This document shows, one piece after another, positions 1 to 7,192 of a stretch of 13,389 nucleotides of DNA; the stretch's first letter is position 1; every line of letters begins with the position of its first letter. Where the stretch lies: the NCBI GenBank assembly GCA_943327015.2, contig CALPVM020000028.1:1-13389 (forward strand). Reading direction: 5' to 3'. The position numbers were made by a program, and so were the translations under genes. The DNA comes from Akkermansia muciniphila. GTDB lineage: Bacteria > Pseudomonadota > Gammaproteobacteria > Burkholderiales > Burkholderiaceae_C. The notes under the pieces were generated by a model, which was given only the letters and a program-made list of their open reading frames with translations, had not been told where the DNA came from and did not search any database.

Positions 1-1
1 C

Positions 2-175
2 ATGAACCGATTTATAGAACAACAGGTTTTAAAAACACCGGCGGAGTATCTGTGGACACACCGTCGTTTTAAAACCCGTCCAGTCGGACAGCCTGACGTA
101 TATGCGCGAGATGGCGCATATACGACTGTTATGCCTGCGGGCCCTGGTTCTGCTGCTCAAACGGCAAAACCATAG
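2..175 (+). CDS. Lysophospholipid / lipid A acyltransferase (LpxL/HtrB-like), C-terminal end only
   Basis: Frame 2 is open from the window edge to a TAG at 173-175. It encodes about 57 residues, with FIEQQVLKTPAEYLWTHRRF followed by KTRP near the start. This matches the conserved C-terminal tail of the LpxL/LpxM/HtrB family (a PEQY-W-HRRFKTRP type motif). These inner-membrane enzymes transfer an acyl chain onto lipid A precursors or related lipids; the catalytic HX4D motif would lie upstream, outside the window. Members usually end shortly after the RFKTRP motif, whereas here the frame continues about 33 residues past it and overlaps the 3' end of the convergent rne gene by 47 bases. The ATG at position 2 is an internal methionine, not the start. 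Family assignment is fairly secure; which acyltransferase it is cannot be told from the tail. Confidence 0.75.
   Translation: MNRFIEQQVLKTPAEYLWTHRRFKTRPVGQPDVYARDGAYTTVMPAGPGSAAQTAKP
97..124. terminator. Perfect 11-bp hairpin between convergent acyltransferase and rne
   Basis: The arms CGTATATGCGC (97-107) and GCGCATATACG (114-124) are perfect reverse complements around a 6-base loop. The structure begins 4 bases beyond the rne stop codon and lies inside the C-terminal codons of the acyltransferase. Its place between two converging genes suggests a shared 3'-end or RNA-stabilising structure. Neither side has a T-tract, so it is not a classical rho-independent terminator. Confidence 0.45.
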
Positions 176-2954
176 AGCGCAAATCGCGCCGGGTTTCCAC
201 CAAAATCAGGGGGCGGGTATCAAGCGCAACGGGTGCTGGCCGCTCCCGTGGAACATGAATGGGCTTGGGTTCGGCAGCAATGGCTGCTTGTGCCGCAGAA
301 ATGCTGTCAGGGTTGGAGTTGATCCATTGCAGCCCCGAGCCATTGGCGATTTCTTGCAGTTGCTCTGTGGGCAGCACATAAGTGCTGACTTTGGGCATGC
401 CTAGTGCAACAGTCTGGGTTGGTGCCGCTTTTGCAGGAGCTGCAGCAGGTGCAGCAGTGGTGGCAGCAGGGGTAACTGCAACTGCAATTGAGGGTGCCGG
501 TGCTGATGCTGCAGCGGGTGCAGGTGCAGTGGGCTCTACAACAATTTGCAAAGGTTGTGCATCTGCGCCTTCCGTAGCCGGATTGGGTTCAAAAGCGGCT
601 TGCTGGTTGCGGTTGCGTTCGCCACGTTCAGAGCGTTGACCACGGTCACGGCCATAGCGGTCGCGCGAGCGGCGGGCTTCTCGGGGTTGCTGTGCGGTTT
701 GCTCAACTCCTTCAGGTGCCGCTGTCCGTGTTTCAGCTTCTTGTGCAACAGGGGCTGCAGTGTCTTCCGTAACTGGTGCGACGCGAGGAGCTTCGGCCTC
801 CGGACGAGGACCGCGTTCGTTGCGGCGGCCATGACGGGGATTATTGCGTCCCTGGCGTTGCTCTTGTGGCTGATCTCCAGAGCTGGCTGGTGCTTCAGCC
901 GCAGGTGCGGTTGTCGTGCTGTTGGCCTGAGTGTCAGTACTGTCCACCGGACGAGGTGGCTTGTTTTGACGTTGCTCAGAGCGTGGTTCGCCGCGTCCAT
1001 TGCCACGCCCATCGCGCCCACCACGACCTTGTCGCTGCTCAGATCCACGTCCTTCCTGGCGGTCAGGACGAGCATCAGGGCGTTGGTTTCGTCCGTCTGC
1101 CCTGTTGCCTTGGCGTTGTCCATCGGTGGGTGTTGCAGGAGCAGGAACAACTTGGGCTGGAGCCGGTAACGCAGCGGCAGGAGCTGCTGGTGCAGGTGTG
1201 GTAGCTGGCACATCCATGCTGAACAAGTCTTTGAGCCAGGCAAAAAAACCTTTGACAACCGGTGCCGGTGCTGCAGTTGTGGTGACTGCGGCCACAACAA
1301 TGGGTGCTGGCGTACTTACAGGAGCTACTTTCGGAGCAACCAACGGAGCTGGTGCATCAGGTAAAACACCTTTAATTACAGGGCTCTGCTTATTGGTTGG
1401 CTCTTGGGAGCGTCGTGTCACTGAAGTGGATGGCTCCAGTTCCTCGGCCATTTTGTAGCTGGCAACAATGTGCTCTAAACGCGGATCATCGTGCTTGAGG
1501 CGCTCCAACTTATAGTTGGGGGTCTCCAGCGATTTGTTGGGAACCATCAGCACATTGATGCGCTGTTTAAGCTCAATTTTAGAAATTTCTGCGCGTTTTT
1601 CGTTGAGAAGGAACGATGCGACCTCTACCGGCACTTGGCACAGCACCGAGGCGGTTTGGTCTTTGAGCGACTCTTCCTGAATAATGCGCAAAATTTGCAG
1701 CGCGCTGGACTCGGTGTCGCGAATATGGCCTGAACCGCCACAACGCGGGCAGGGAATCGATGCGCCCTCTGACAATGCAGGACGTAGGCGCTGGCGGCTC
1801 ATCTCCATTAGACCGAACTTGCTGATGGTGCCAAACTGTACCCGTGCCCGGTCTTGGCGCAAGGCATCGCGCAAACGGTTTTCTACTTCGCGCCGGTTGC
1901 GGCTTTCTTCCATGTCGATAAAGTCGATCACAATCAAGCCGCCCAAATCGCGCAGACGCATTTGGCGGGCAACCTCATCTGCCGCTTCTAGGTTGGTACG
2001 GGTGGCGGTTTCTTCAATATCGCCCCCTTTAATGGCGCGTGCCGAATTAACGTCCACGCTCACCAAAGCTTCGGTGTGGTCAATCACAATCGCGCCACCG
2101 CTGGGCAATGTCACGGTGCGGGCGTAGGCCGATTCTATCTGGTGCTCAATCTGAAACCGGCTAAACAGTGGTGCATCATCGCGGTAGCGCTTTACGCGGG
2201 CAGCATGCTCGGGCATGACGTGCGCCATAAACTGCTGAGCCTGGTCAAACACATCGTCAGTGTCGATCAGAATGTCACCGATGTCGTTGTTAAAGTAATC
2301 GCGAATAGCGCGAATCACTAAGCTCGATTCCTGATAAATCAGGAATGCACCCTTACCACCCTTGGCTGCGCCATCAATGGCAGACCATAGTTTAAGCAGG
2401 TAATTTAAGTCCCATTGCAGCTCTGGCGCGGTACGGCCGATGCCGGCAGTACGGGCAATAATGCTCATGCCGTTGGGGTATTCGAGCTGGTCTAGCGCTT
2501 CTTTAAGCTCGGCGCGGTCTTCGCCCTCAATGCGGCGCGATACACCGCCGCCACGTGGGTTGTTGGGCATGAGAACTACGTAGCGCCCAGCCAACGAGAT
2601 AAAAGTGGTTAGTGCCGCGCCCTTGTTGCCGCGTTCTTCTTTTTCTACTTGAACCAGCAGCTCCTGGCCTTCGCGGATAGCGTCTTGAATGCGCGCCTGG
2701 CTAACCGATACACCTTGCTGAAAATACTGCTTGGATATCTCTTTAAATGGTAAAAAACCGTGACGGTCTTCGCCGTAATCTACAAAACATGCCTCAAGCG
2801 AGGGCTCAACCCGGGTAACGATGGCCTTGTATATATTGCCTTTGCGCTGCTCGCGACCTTCAATTTCTGTTTCGTAGTCGAGTAGTTTTTGTCCGTCGAC
2901 AATCGCCAGACGGCGTTCTTCCGCTTGTGTAGCGTTGATAAGCATCCGTTTCAT
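129..2954 (-). CDS. rne: Ribonuclease E
   Basis: Essential endoribonuclease that cleaves single-stranded AU-rich RNA in mRNA decay and in rRNA/tRNA processing, and scaffolds the RNA degradosome. Numbering from the chosen start (941 aa): the N-terminus MKRMLINATQ is the family signature, and the S1 domain covers about 36-120. The catalytic aspartates lie in VSVDVNSAR (D301) and IVIDFIDM (D344), and the Zn-link is CPRC (C402, C405); these sit within 2 residues of the E. coli positions 303, 346, 404 and 407. After about 510 the chain is low-complexity Ala/Pro with Arg-rich blocks (about 617-717 and 757-785), as expected for the disordered RNA-binding scaffold. KGFFAWLKDLFSM (568-580) resembles the membrane-targeting amphipathic helix of E. 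coli RNase E. A conserved-looking tail ends at about 934. An in-frame ATG 9 bases upstream (2963) overlaps the ribosome binding site, so 2954 is preferred. Confidence 0.97.
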   Translation of the reverse strand: MKRMLINATQAEERRLAIVDGQKLLDYETEIEGREQRKGNIYKAIVTRVEPSLEACFVDYGEDRHGFLPFKEISKQYFQQGVSVSQARIQDAIREGQELLVQVEKEERGNKGAALTTFISLAGRYVVLMPNNPRGGGVSRRIEGEDRAELKEALDQLEYPNGMSIIARTAGIGRTAPELQWDLNYLLKLWSAIDGAAKGGKGAFLIYQESSLVIRAIRDYFNNDIGDILIDTDDVFDQAQQFMAHVMPEHAARVKRYRDDAPLFSRFQIEHQIESAYARTVTLPSGGAIVIDHTEALVSVDVNSARAIKGGDIEETATRTNLEAADEVARQMRLRDLGGLIVIDFIDMEESRNRREVENRLRDALRQDRARVQFGTISKFGLMEMSRQRLRPALSEGASIPCPRCGGSGHIRDTESSALQILRIIQEESLKDQTASVLCQVPVEVASFLLNEKRAEISKIELKQRINVLMVPNKSLETPNYKLERLKHDDPRLEHIVASYKMAEELEPSTSVTRRSQEPTNKQSPVIKGVLPDAPAPLVAPKVAPVSTPAPIVVAAVTTTAAPAPVVKGFFAWLKDLFSMDVPATTPAPAAPAAALPAPAQVVPAPATPTDGQRQGNRADGRNQRPDARPDRQEGRGSEQRQGRGGRDGRGNGRGEPRSEQRQNKPPRPVDSTDTQANSTTTAPAAEAPASSGDQPQEQRQGRNNPRHGRRNERGPRPEAEAPRVAPVTEDTAAPVAQEAETRTAAPEGVEQTAQQPREARRSRDRYGRDRGQRSERGERNRNQQAAFEPNPATEGADAQPLQIVVEPTAPAPAAASAPAPSIAVAVTPAATTAAPAAAPAKAAPTQTVALGMPKVSTYVLPTEQLQEIANGSGLQWINSNPDSISAAQAAIAAEPKPIHVPRERPAPVALDTRPLILVETRRDLRSMVLPFEQQNQGPQA

Positions 2955-2962
2955 GGAGTGCA

Positions 2963-2968
2963 TCCTTT
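2963..2968 (-). promoter_or_regulatory. Ribosome binding site that fixes the rne start
   Basis: On the minus strand AAAGGA ends 8 bases before the ATG at 2954. The alternative ATG at 2963 uses the last A of this site as its first base, so it cannot be served by it. Starting at 2954 also gives the canonical N-terminus MKRMLINATQ. Confidence 0.7.
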
Positions 2969-2986
2969 GGTAACATCAATAACACA

Positions 2987-3001
2987 TGCCCTGTAGGGGC
3001 A
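2987..3001 (-). promoter_or_regulatory. Small hairpin in the proposed rne leader
   Basis: TGCCC-TGTAG-GGGCA forms a perfect 5-bp stem with a 5-base loop, about 35 bases upstream of the rne start codon and close to its ribosome binding site. It could form in the rne mRNA leader. The stem is short and could be chance. Confidence 0.3.
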
Positions 3002-3175
3002 ACAGATGCACTAACAAACGAATCAAAACGAGGAGGAATGGCCGGAGATTTTTGGAATGAAAACGAGAAATATGCCTGCATAAAAGGGCGAAAAGTGCCA
3101 CACATCGGGGCGAAAATGCTCCGTATGCGAATTAAAAAGGGGCACAACAACACAAACATCTCGTTACATTCTACC

Positions 3176-3194
3176 GGCAGACACAACATCTGCC
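3176..3194 (-). promoter_or_regulatory. Second small hairpin in the proposed rne leader
   Basis: GGCAGA (3176-3181) and TCTGCC (3189-3194) pair perfectly around a 7-base loop. It lies just downstream, in the rne direction, of the candidate rne promoter, so it would sit near the 5' end of the transcript. Confidence 0.3.
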
Positions 3195-3218
3195 AGTGTG
3201 GGGGTATTCCGTTTCAGG

Positions 3219-3247
3219 GTTTTAACTCATTGGTTAAATTGCATCAA
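3219..3247 (-). promoter_or_regulatory. Possible sigma70-type promoter for rne
   Basis: Read on the minus strand: TTGATG (rc of 3242-3247), 17-base spacer, TAAAAC (rc of 3219-3224). Each box matches 4 of 6 consensus bases with ideal spacing. It would give a leader of roughly 250 nucleotides. Found by eye only; other starts are possible. Confidence 0.3.
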
Positions 3248-3307
3248 CCTTCTGGCGGGCTTGCGTGTGGTGTGGATTAAAATCCAGACAAATCAAACAC
3301 TTAAAAA

Positions 3308-4387
3308 ATGGCACCGCCAGTGAAACACATTATAGAGCGCATTGAGCCTAATCCAACACCTCAGGTGCAAACAGTTTGCATAGATGAGGACCAAGCAGGT
3401 CAAAGGCTGGACAATTTTCTGCTCCGGCAACTCAAAGGTGTGCCCAAAACACATGTTTACCGCATTATTCGCAGTGGCGAGGTGCGGATCAACAAAGGCC
3501 GCGCCAGCGCGGACACGCGCCTAGCTGCTGGAGATACTGTACGACTACCTCCCGTAAGGGTGTCGGAACGTGCCGAAAACAAGGCGCAGGCTATGGTGGA
3601 ACTGGCCTCTCAAGCAACTGCCCGAACACCAGTCAAACAATTTGCGTTATTGCACGAAGACGACCACATGCTGGTGGTGGATAAGCCAGCCGGTGTTGCA
3701 GTGCATGGTGGTTCCGGCGTGAGTTTTGGCGTTATTGAACAACTGCGCATGTCCCGACCCCAGTCCAAATTTTTGGAGCTGGTGCATCGCCTGGACCGCG
3801 AGACCAGCGGCATTTTGCTGGTTGCAAAAAAGCGTAGCGCTTTAAATAAGCTGCAAGACCAGTTTCGTCAGCGCGAAACCGGCAAAACCTACCTCGCTTT
3901 AGTTTTGGGTGCATGGCCTGCCAAACGCAAGGTGCTGGATAAGCCCCTGCACAAATATGTGTTGACCAACGCAGATGGCACAGAGGGCGAGCGCCGCGTC
4001 AAAGTGGTCGCCAAAGACGACCCCGATGGCATGCCCTCTTTGACCCTGGTGAAGGTACGTGCCACCGGTGGTTACGCAGGGCAGCATTACTCTTTGCTGG
4101 AAGTCACCATTAAAACCGGTCGTACGCACCAAATCAGAGTCCACTTGGCCGCTGAGGGGATGCCGATAGTCGGTGACGACAAATACGGGAATTTTGAACA
4201 CAACAAACAACTGGCGCGTGCTCCAGAGGGGCAGGGGCTCAAACGCATGTTTTTGCATGCTTGGCAATTCCAGTGTGACCACCCGGCCACTGCGGAACGT
4301 ATGCAGCTAGAGTCTCCTTTACCCAACGAACTTGCACATTTTTTACAGCACATCATGCCTGATGCATGTCAAATACCCGAAAAATAA
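3308..4387 (+). CDS. rluC: 23S rRNA pseudouridine synthase RluC (RluA family)
   Basis: Converts specific uridines of 23S rRNA (955, 2504 and 2580 in E. coli) to pseudouridine. The N-terminal S4 RNA-binding domain is at about 26-85, with AGQRLDNFL, LKGVPKTHVYRIIRSGEVR and the end VRLPPVRV, all close to E. coli RluC. The catalytic RluA domain follows from about 112: HEDDHMLVVDKPAGVAVHGG, then HRLDRETSG with the catalytic aspartate D163, then KTYLALV and GRTHQIRVHL. The 359-residue length slightly exceeds the roughly 320 of E. coli, through about 20 extra N-terminal residues and a longer C-terminus. The ATG at 3308 lacks a Shine-Dalgarno sequence. It is divergent from rne, as in E. coli, and probably starts the + strand gene group, since the HAD gene follows after only 14 bases. 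Confidence 0.95.
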   Translation: MAPPVKHIIERIEPNPTPQVQTVCIDEDQAGQRLDNFLLRQLKGVPKTHVYRIIRSGEVRINKGRASADTRLAAGDTVRLPPVRVSERAENKAQAMVELASQATARTPVKQFALLHEDDHMLVVDKPAGVAVHGGSGVSFGVIEQLRMSRPQSKFLELVHRLDRETSGILLVAKKRSALNKLQDQFRQRETGKTYLALVLGAWPAKRKVLDKPLHKYVLTNADGTEGERRVKVVAKDDPDGMPSLTLVKVRATGGYAGQHYSLLEVTIKTGRTHQIRVHLAAEGMPIVGDDKYGNFEHNKQLARAPEGQGLKRMFLHAWQFQCDHPATAERMQLESPLPNELAHFLQHIMPDACQIPEK

Positions 4388-4401
4388 CGACAATCTAACC
4401 C

Positions 4402-5082
4402 ATGCAAAATACACCCACCATGAGCCGCCTGCGCCAGTTTGACCTGATCGCGTTTGACTGGGATGGCACCTTGTACGACTCTACTGCCATCATTACCCGC
4501 AGCATCCAGCGTGCGGTCGGTGATGTGGGTGGTAAAGTGCCAACCGACAAAGACGCATCCTACGTAATTGGCATGGGCCTCAAACAAGCACTTGAGCACG
4601 CCGCGCCTGATGTACCAGCCCATAAATACCCGGAGCTGGGCGACCGCTACCGCCACCACTACGCACAGGAAGAAAACGACATCGACCTGTTTCAAGGCGT
4701 ACTGCCCATGTTACGAGAACTGCGCGCACGCCAACACTGGTTAGCAGTAGCAACCGGCAAATCCCGCATGGGGCTAAACCATGCCCTGAATGCCGTATCG
4801 CTCAAAGGGTTGTTTCATAGCTCACGTACTGCAGATGAAACCCGCAGCAAACCGCACCCCATGATGCTGCAGGAGCTCATGGAAGAGTTCAACATTACCC
4901 CTGACCGCGTGCTCATGGTGGGTGACACCACCCACGACCTGCACTTGGCGCGCAATGCCGGTTGTGCTTGCGTGGCGGTGAGTTATGGAGCCCATAGCAC
5001 CGATTTTTTTGACCACTATAACCCGCGTTTTGTCGCTACCTCGGTGGCTGAACTGCACCAATGGCTAGTTAACAATGCCTGA
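4402..5082 (+). CDS. HAD-superfamily phosphatase (subfamily IA, Gph-like)
   Basis: Probable soluble phosphatase on a small phosphorylated metabolite. All four HAD motifs are visible: motif I DWDGTLYDS (D19 nucleophile, D21 acid/base), motif II VATGK (T118), motif III lysine K150 in RSKPHP, and motif IV VGDTTHD (D175, D179) for Mg binding. The helical cap lies between motifs I and II, the subfamily I (C1 cap) layout shared with phosphoglycolate phosphatase Gph. The substrate cannot be read from sequence. A second in-frame ATG at 4420 is an alternative start; neither has a clear ribosome binding site. It follows rluC by 14 bases and overlaps the next gene by 8 bases, so the three are probably cotranscribed and perhaps translationally coupled. 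Confidence 0.9.
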   Translation: MQNTPTMSRLRQFDLIAFDWDGTLYDSTAIITRSIQRAVGDVGGKVPTDKDASYVIGMGLKQALEHAAPDVPAHKYPELGDRYRHHYAQEENDIDLFQGVLPMLRELRARQHWLAVATGKSRMGLNHALNAVSLKGLFHSSRTADETRSKPHPMMLQELMEEFNITPDRVLMVGDTTHDLHLARNAGCACVAVSYGAHSTDFFDHYNPRFVATSVAELHQWLVNNA

Positions 5083-5446
5083 CATCCTGTCCATTCCCTT
5101 GTGCAATTCGGCCGATCTTACTAATAGTAACCTGGCTGTACCATTTGATGTGGTTTATGCCGGCCAAACCTGCACCGCTTTTGCCGTACGGTACCAAGGT
5201 AAAGTACATGCTTACCTTAACCGCTGCAGCCATGTGGCGATGGAAATGGACTACCAGCCCAACCGTTTTTTTGACCTTACCGGTCACCACCTGATGTGTG
5301 CCACGCATGGTGCAATTTACAGCCCTCAAACCGGCAAATGCCAGGGCGGTCCTTGCAGGGGTGGTTTAATTAAAATTGACCTGACCGAGCACGATGGCGT
5401 TGTGCACTGGCATACTAGCCCCCAACTGACCCCCGTAACCTTTTGA
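5075..5446 (+). CDS. Small Rieske-type [2Fe-2S] protein
   Basis: A 123-residue stand-alone Rieske domain. The cluster ligands appear as C-X-H (C51, H53 in NRCSHVAMEMD) and C-X2-H (C75, H78 in LMCATHGAIY), followed by the GKCQGGPCRGG stretch typical of the second half of the fold. No signal peptide or membrane segment is seen, so it is likely cytoplasmic. Family members act as electron carriers or as domains of ring-hydroxylating oxygenases, but no oxygenase or reductase lies nearby, so its partner is unknown. The start overlaps the end of the HAD gene by 8 bases and the S49 peptidase gene follows after 4 bases, which argues for one operon. I recall the same neighbour order in Burkholderiales. 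Confidence 0.88.
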   Translation: MPDILSIPLCNSADLTNSNLAVPFDVVYAGQTCTAFAVRYQGKVHAYLNRCSHVAMEMDYQPNRFFDLTGHHLMCATHGAIYSPQTGKCQGGPCRGGLIKIDLTEHDGVVHWHTSPQLTPVTF

Positions 5447-5450
5447 TCAT

Positions 5451-6434
5451 ATGACAGACTACACCACATCGGACAATCTATCCGGGCCTGCTAACGCTGC
5501 GTCCTCTTCATCTAGCTGGGAGCGTAGCGTGCTTGAAAAAGTAGCCATGGCCGCCATAGAGGAGCAGCGTCGCGCGCGCCGTTGGCGCAATGGTTTGCGA
5601 ATGGCTTGGTTGGGGTTTTTTGCACTGTTAGTGTGGGTGGGCATGGATCGCTCTAAGCCTATTCATCAAGAAAGCAGTGCCCACACTGCAGTGGTTGAAA
5701 TCAAAGGCGAAATCGCTTCCGGTTCCGACGCCAGTGCCGAAATGGTAGTCTCTGCCATGCGTAGTGCCTTTGAAGACCCCGGCTCCCAAGCTGTGGTGTT
5801 GCTCATTGACTCGCCTGGGGGCAGCCCGGTCCAGGCCGGTATCATTAACGATGAAATACATCGCCTTAAAGCCCTGCATAAAAAACCCATTTATGCGGTG
5901 GTAGAAGAAACCTGTGCCTCTGCTGCTTACTACATAGCATCCGGCACGGACAAAATATTTGTCGATAAAGCCAGCATCGTGGGCAGCATTGGCGTGCTCA
6001 TGGACGGTTTTGGTTTTACGGGCTTATTAGATAAACTCGGCATTGAGCGCCGCCTCATGACTGCGGGCGAAAACAAAGGCTTTATGGACCCCTTTAGCCC
6101 CCAGACCGAAAAACAGCGCGAATTTGCCCAGTCCATGCTCAATCAAATTCACCAGCAGTTTATAGATGTAGTCAAACAAGGCCGTGGCAACCGCCTGAAA
6201 GAAACACCCGAAGTATTTAGCGGTTTGTTTTGGACCGGTCAACAAGCCGTCAGCATGGGGCTGGCAGACCAGTTGGGTAGCCTAGAAATGGTTGCGCGCG
6301 AGATCGTCAAGGCCGAGGAAATCATCGACTACACCCGCCGTGAAAACGTGGCCGAGCGCTTGGTCAAACGCTTTGGCGCATCCATTGGTACATCGATGGC
6401 GCACACCCTTAAAACTATGCCCGTGGTGCGCTAA
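5451..6434 (+). CDS. S49-family (SppA-like) signal peptide peptidase, membrane anchored
   Basis: Serine protease of the SppA/SohB family, which degrades cleaved signal peptides or membrane-associated peptides. A cytosolic N-terminus rich in Arg (KVAMAAIEEQRRARRWRNG) precedes one membrane segment at about 50-65, which would place the catalytic domain outside. The core has LLIDSPGGSP (118-126), the nucleophile serine S157 in CASAAYYIAS, the GSIGVLMDG segment (178-186) and the general-base lysine K209 in GENKGFMDPFSP. The 52-residue gap from Ser to Lys equals that in Bacillus SppA (S147/K199). At 327 aa it is the short, single-domain form. It is the last gene of the + strand group, and its TAA overlaps the TAG of the convergent methylase gene. 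Confidence 0.93.
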   Translation: MTDYTTSDNLSGPANAASSSSSWERSVLEKVAMAAIEEQRRARRWRNGLRMAWLGFFALLVWVGMDRSKPIHQESSAHTAVVEIKGEIASGSDASAEMVVSAMRSAFEDPGSQAVVLLIDSPGGSPVQAGIINDEIHRLKALHKKPIYAVVEETCASAAYYIASGTDKIFVDKASIVGSIGVLMDGFGFTGLLDKLGIERRLMTAGENKGFMDPFSPQTEKQREFAQSMLNQIHQQFIDVVKQGRGNRLKETPEVFSGLFWTGQQAVSMGLADQLGSLEMVAREIVKAEEIIDYTRRENVAERLVKRFGASIGTSMAHTLKTMPVVR

Positions 6435-7192
6435 GCACCCAACATAAACACCGTAGGGTTGGCGTTGTCCAAAACCCAACCTTTGGTTTTCCAGTGTTTA
6501 ACCAATGCGCTGTGGCAGCTGCCTTGTGGTAACGTCAGCCCACTGGCAGTAGCCAGCCGGGTATTAGGTTGCAAAGTTTGAAGCAAAGTTTGCAGCAGGG
6601 CAGAATTGCGATAGGGCGTTTCAATCAAAATTTGCGTCTGTCCGGTTTTGAGTGCCAACAACTCAAGCTCTCTGATTTTTTTGGCACGTTCGTCATTGGC
6701 AACAGGCACATACCCCACAAACGCAAAACTCTGGCCATTCAGGCCGCTGGCCGCCAAGCCTAGCAGCAACGACACCGGGCCTACCAGGGGCACCACCGTA
6801 ATACCCAACTCGTGCGCAGCGCGTACCACCGACGACCCCGGGTCTGCCACGGCAGGCATACCCGCTTCGCTTACCAAACCCACATTGTGGCCTTGCAGCG
6901 CCGCTTGCAGCAAGGGGCGTGCATCAAAACCACCTTGGTGGTCGCCCTTTTTGTGCACCTCGCGCGGCAGCTCTTGCAGTTGCATAGTCTGCAGTGGCGC
7001 ACTCAACGGATAAAGCTCGGCAATACGTTTCAGGTAAGCCCGGGTAGACTTGGCGTTTTCGCACACCCAATGCTCAATGGTTGCGGCCAACTGCAAAGTG
7101 GCCTGCGGCATGGATGCAGTTAAAGGGGTTTGTGTGTTGCAGCCAAAGTCCAGTGGAGCAGGTACCAAATACAACGTACCACAATGGCTCAT
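6431..7192 (-). CDS. SAM-dependent methyltransferase, RsmI-like (tetrapyrrole methylase superfamily)
   Basis: With the start at 7192 the protein has 253 residues. Motifs parallel RsmI, which 2'-O-methylates C1402 of 16S rRNA: GTLYLVPAPL at 5-14, CENAKSTR at 44-51 in place of AEDTR, LVSEAGMPAVADPG at 106-119, VVPLVGPVSLLLGLAASG at 133-150 and ETPYRN at 191-196. It is shorter and diverged in every motif, so it is better seen as a paralogue of unknown substrate than as RsmI itself. The upstream in-frame ATG at 7228 is rejected: the 7192 start gives the family N-terminus and an ATGA overlap with the maf stop codon, meaning translational coupling. Its stop overlaps that of the convergent peptidase gene. 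Confidence 0.87.
   Translation of the reverse strand: MSHCGTLYLVPAPLDFGCNTQTPLTASMPQATLQLAATIEHWVCENAKSTRAYLKRIAELYPLSAPLQTMQLQELPREVHKKGDHQGGFDARPLLQAALQGHNVGLVSEAGMPAVADPGSSVVRAAHELGITVVPLVGPVSLLLGLAASGLNGQSFAFVGYVPVANDERAKKIRELELLALKTGQTQILIETPYRNSALLQTLLQTLQPNTRLATASGLTLPQGSCHSALVKHWKTKGWVLDNANPTVFMLGA

Larger units (their letters stand above)
2955..3307. other. 353-base divergent intergenic region between rne and rluC
   Basis: No convincing gene lies here. It separates the divergent rne and rluC starts and probably holds both promoters plus a long rne 5' leader. Visible structure includes a TGCCC/GGGCA hairpin (2987-3001), a GGCAGA/TCTGCC hairpin (3176-3194) and a possible minus-strand promoter (3219-3247). 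In E. coli, rne has a structured leader of several hundred bases used for autoregulation by RNase E; a similar leader here is inference. For rluC I see no good sigma70-type promoter or Shine-Dalgarno sequence before the ATG at 3308. Confidence 0.6.

Noticed and set aside
536..1300. 254-residue open frame on the minus strand, and 207, 142 and 152-residue frames on the plus strand in the same area
   Set aside because: They lie over the GC-rich, repetitive Ala/Pro/Arg region of rne in other frames; low complexity keeps stops out. They show no family motifs.
2860..3189. 109-residue minus-strand ORF overlapping the rne start
   Set aside because: It overlaps the conserved RNase E N-terminus in another frame and has no recognisable domain.
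3038..3280. 80-residue plus-strand ORF in the rne-rluC gap, preceded by AGGAGG
   Set aside because: AGGAGG is only one base from the ATG, too close for a working ribosome binding site. The sequence resembles nothing I know and lies antisense to the probable rne leader.
3261..3283. TTGCGT and TAAAAT as an rluC promoter
   Set aside because: The spacer is only 11 bases, too short for sigma70 promoters.
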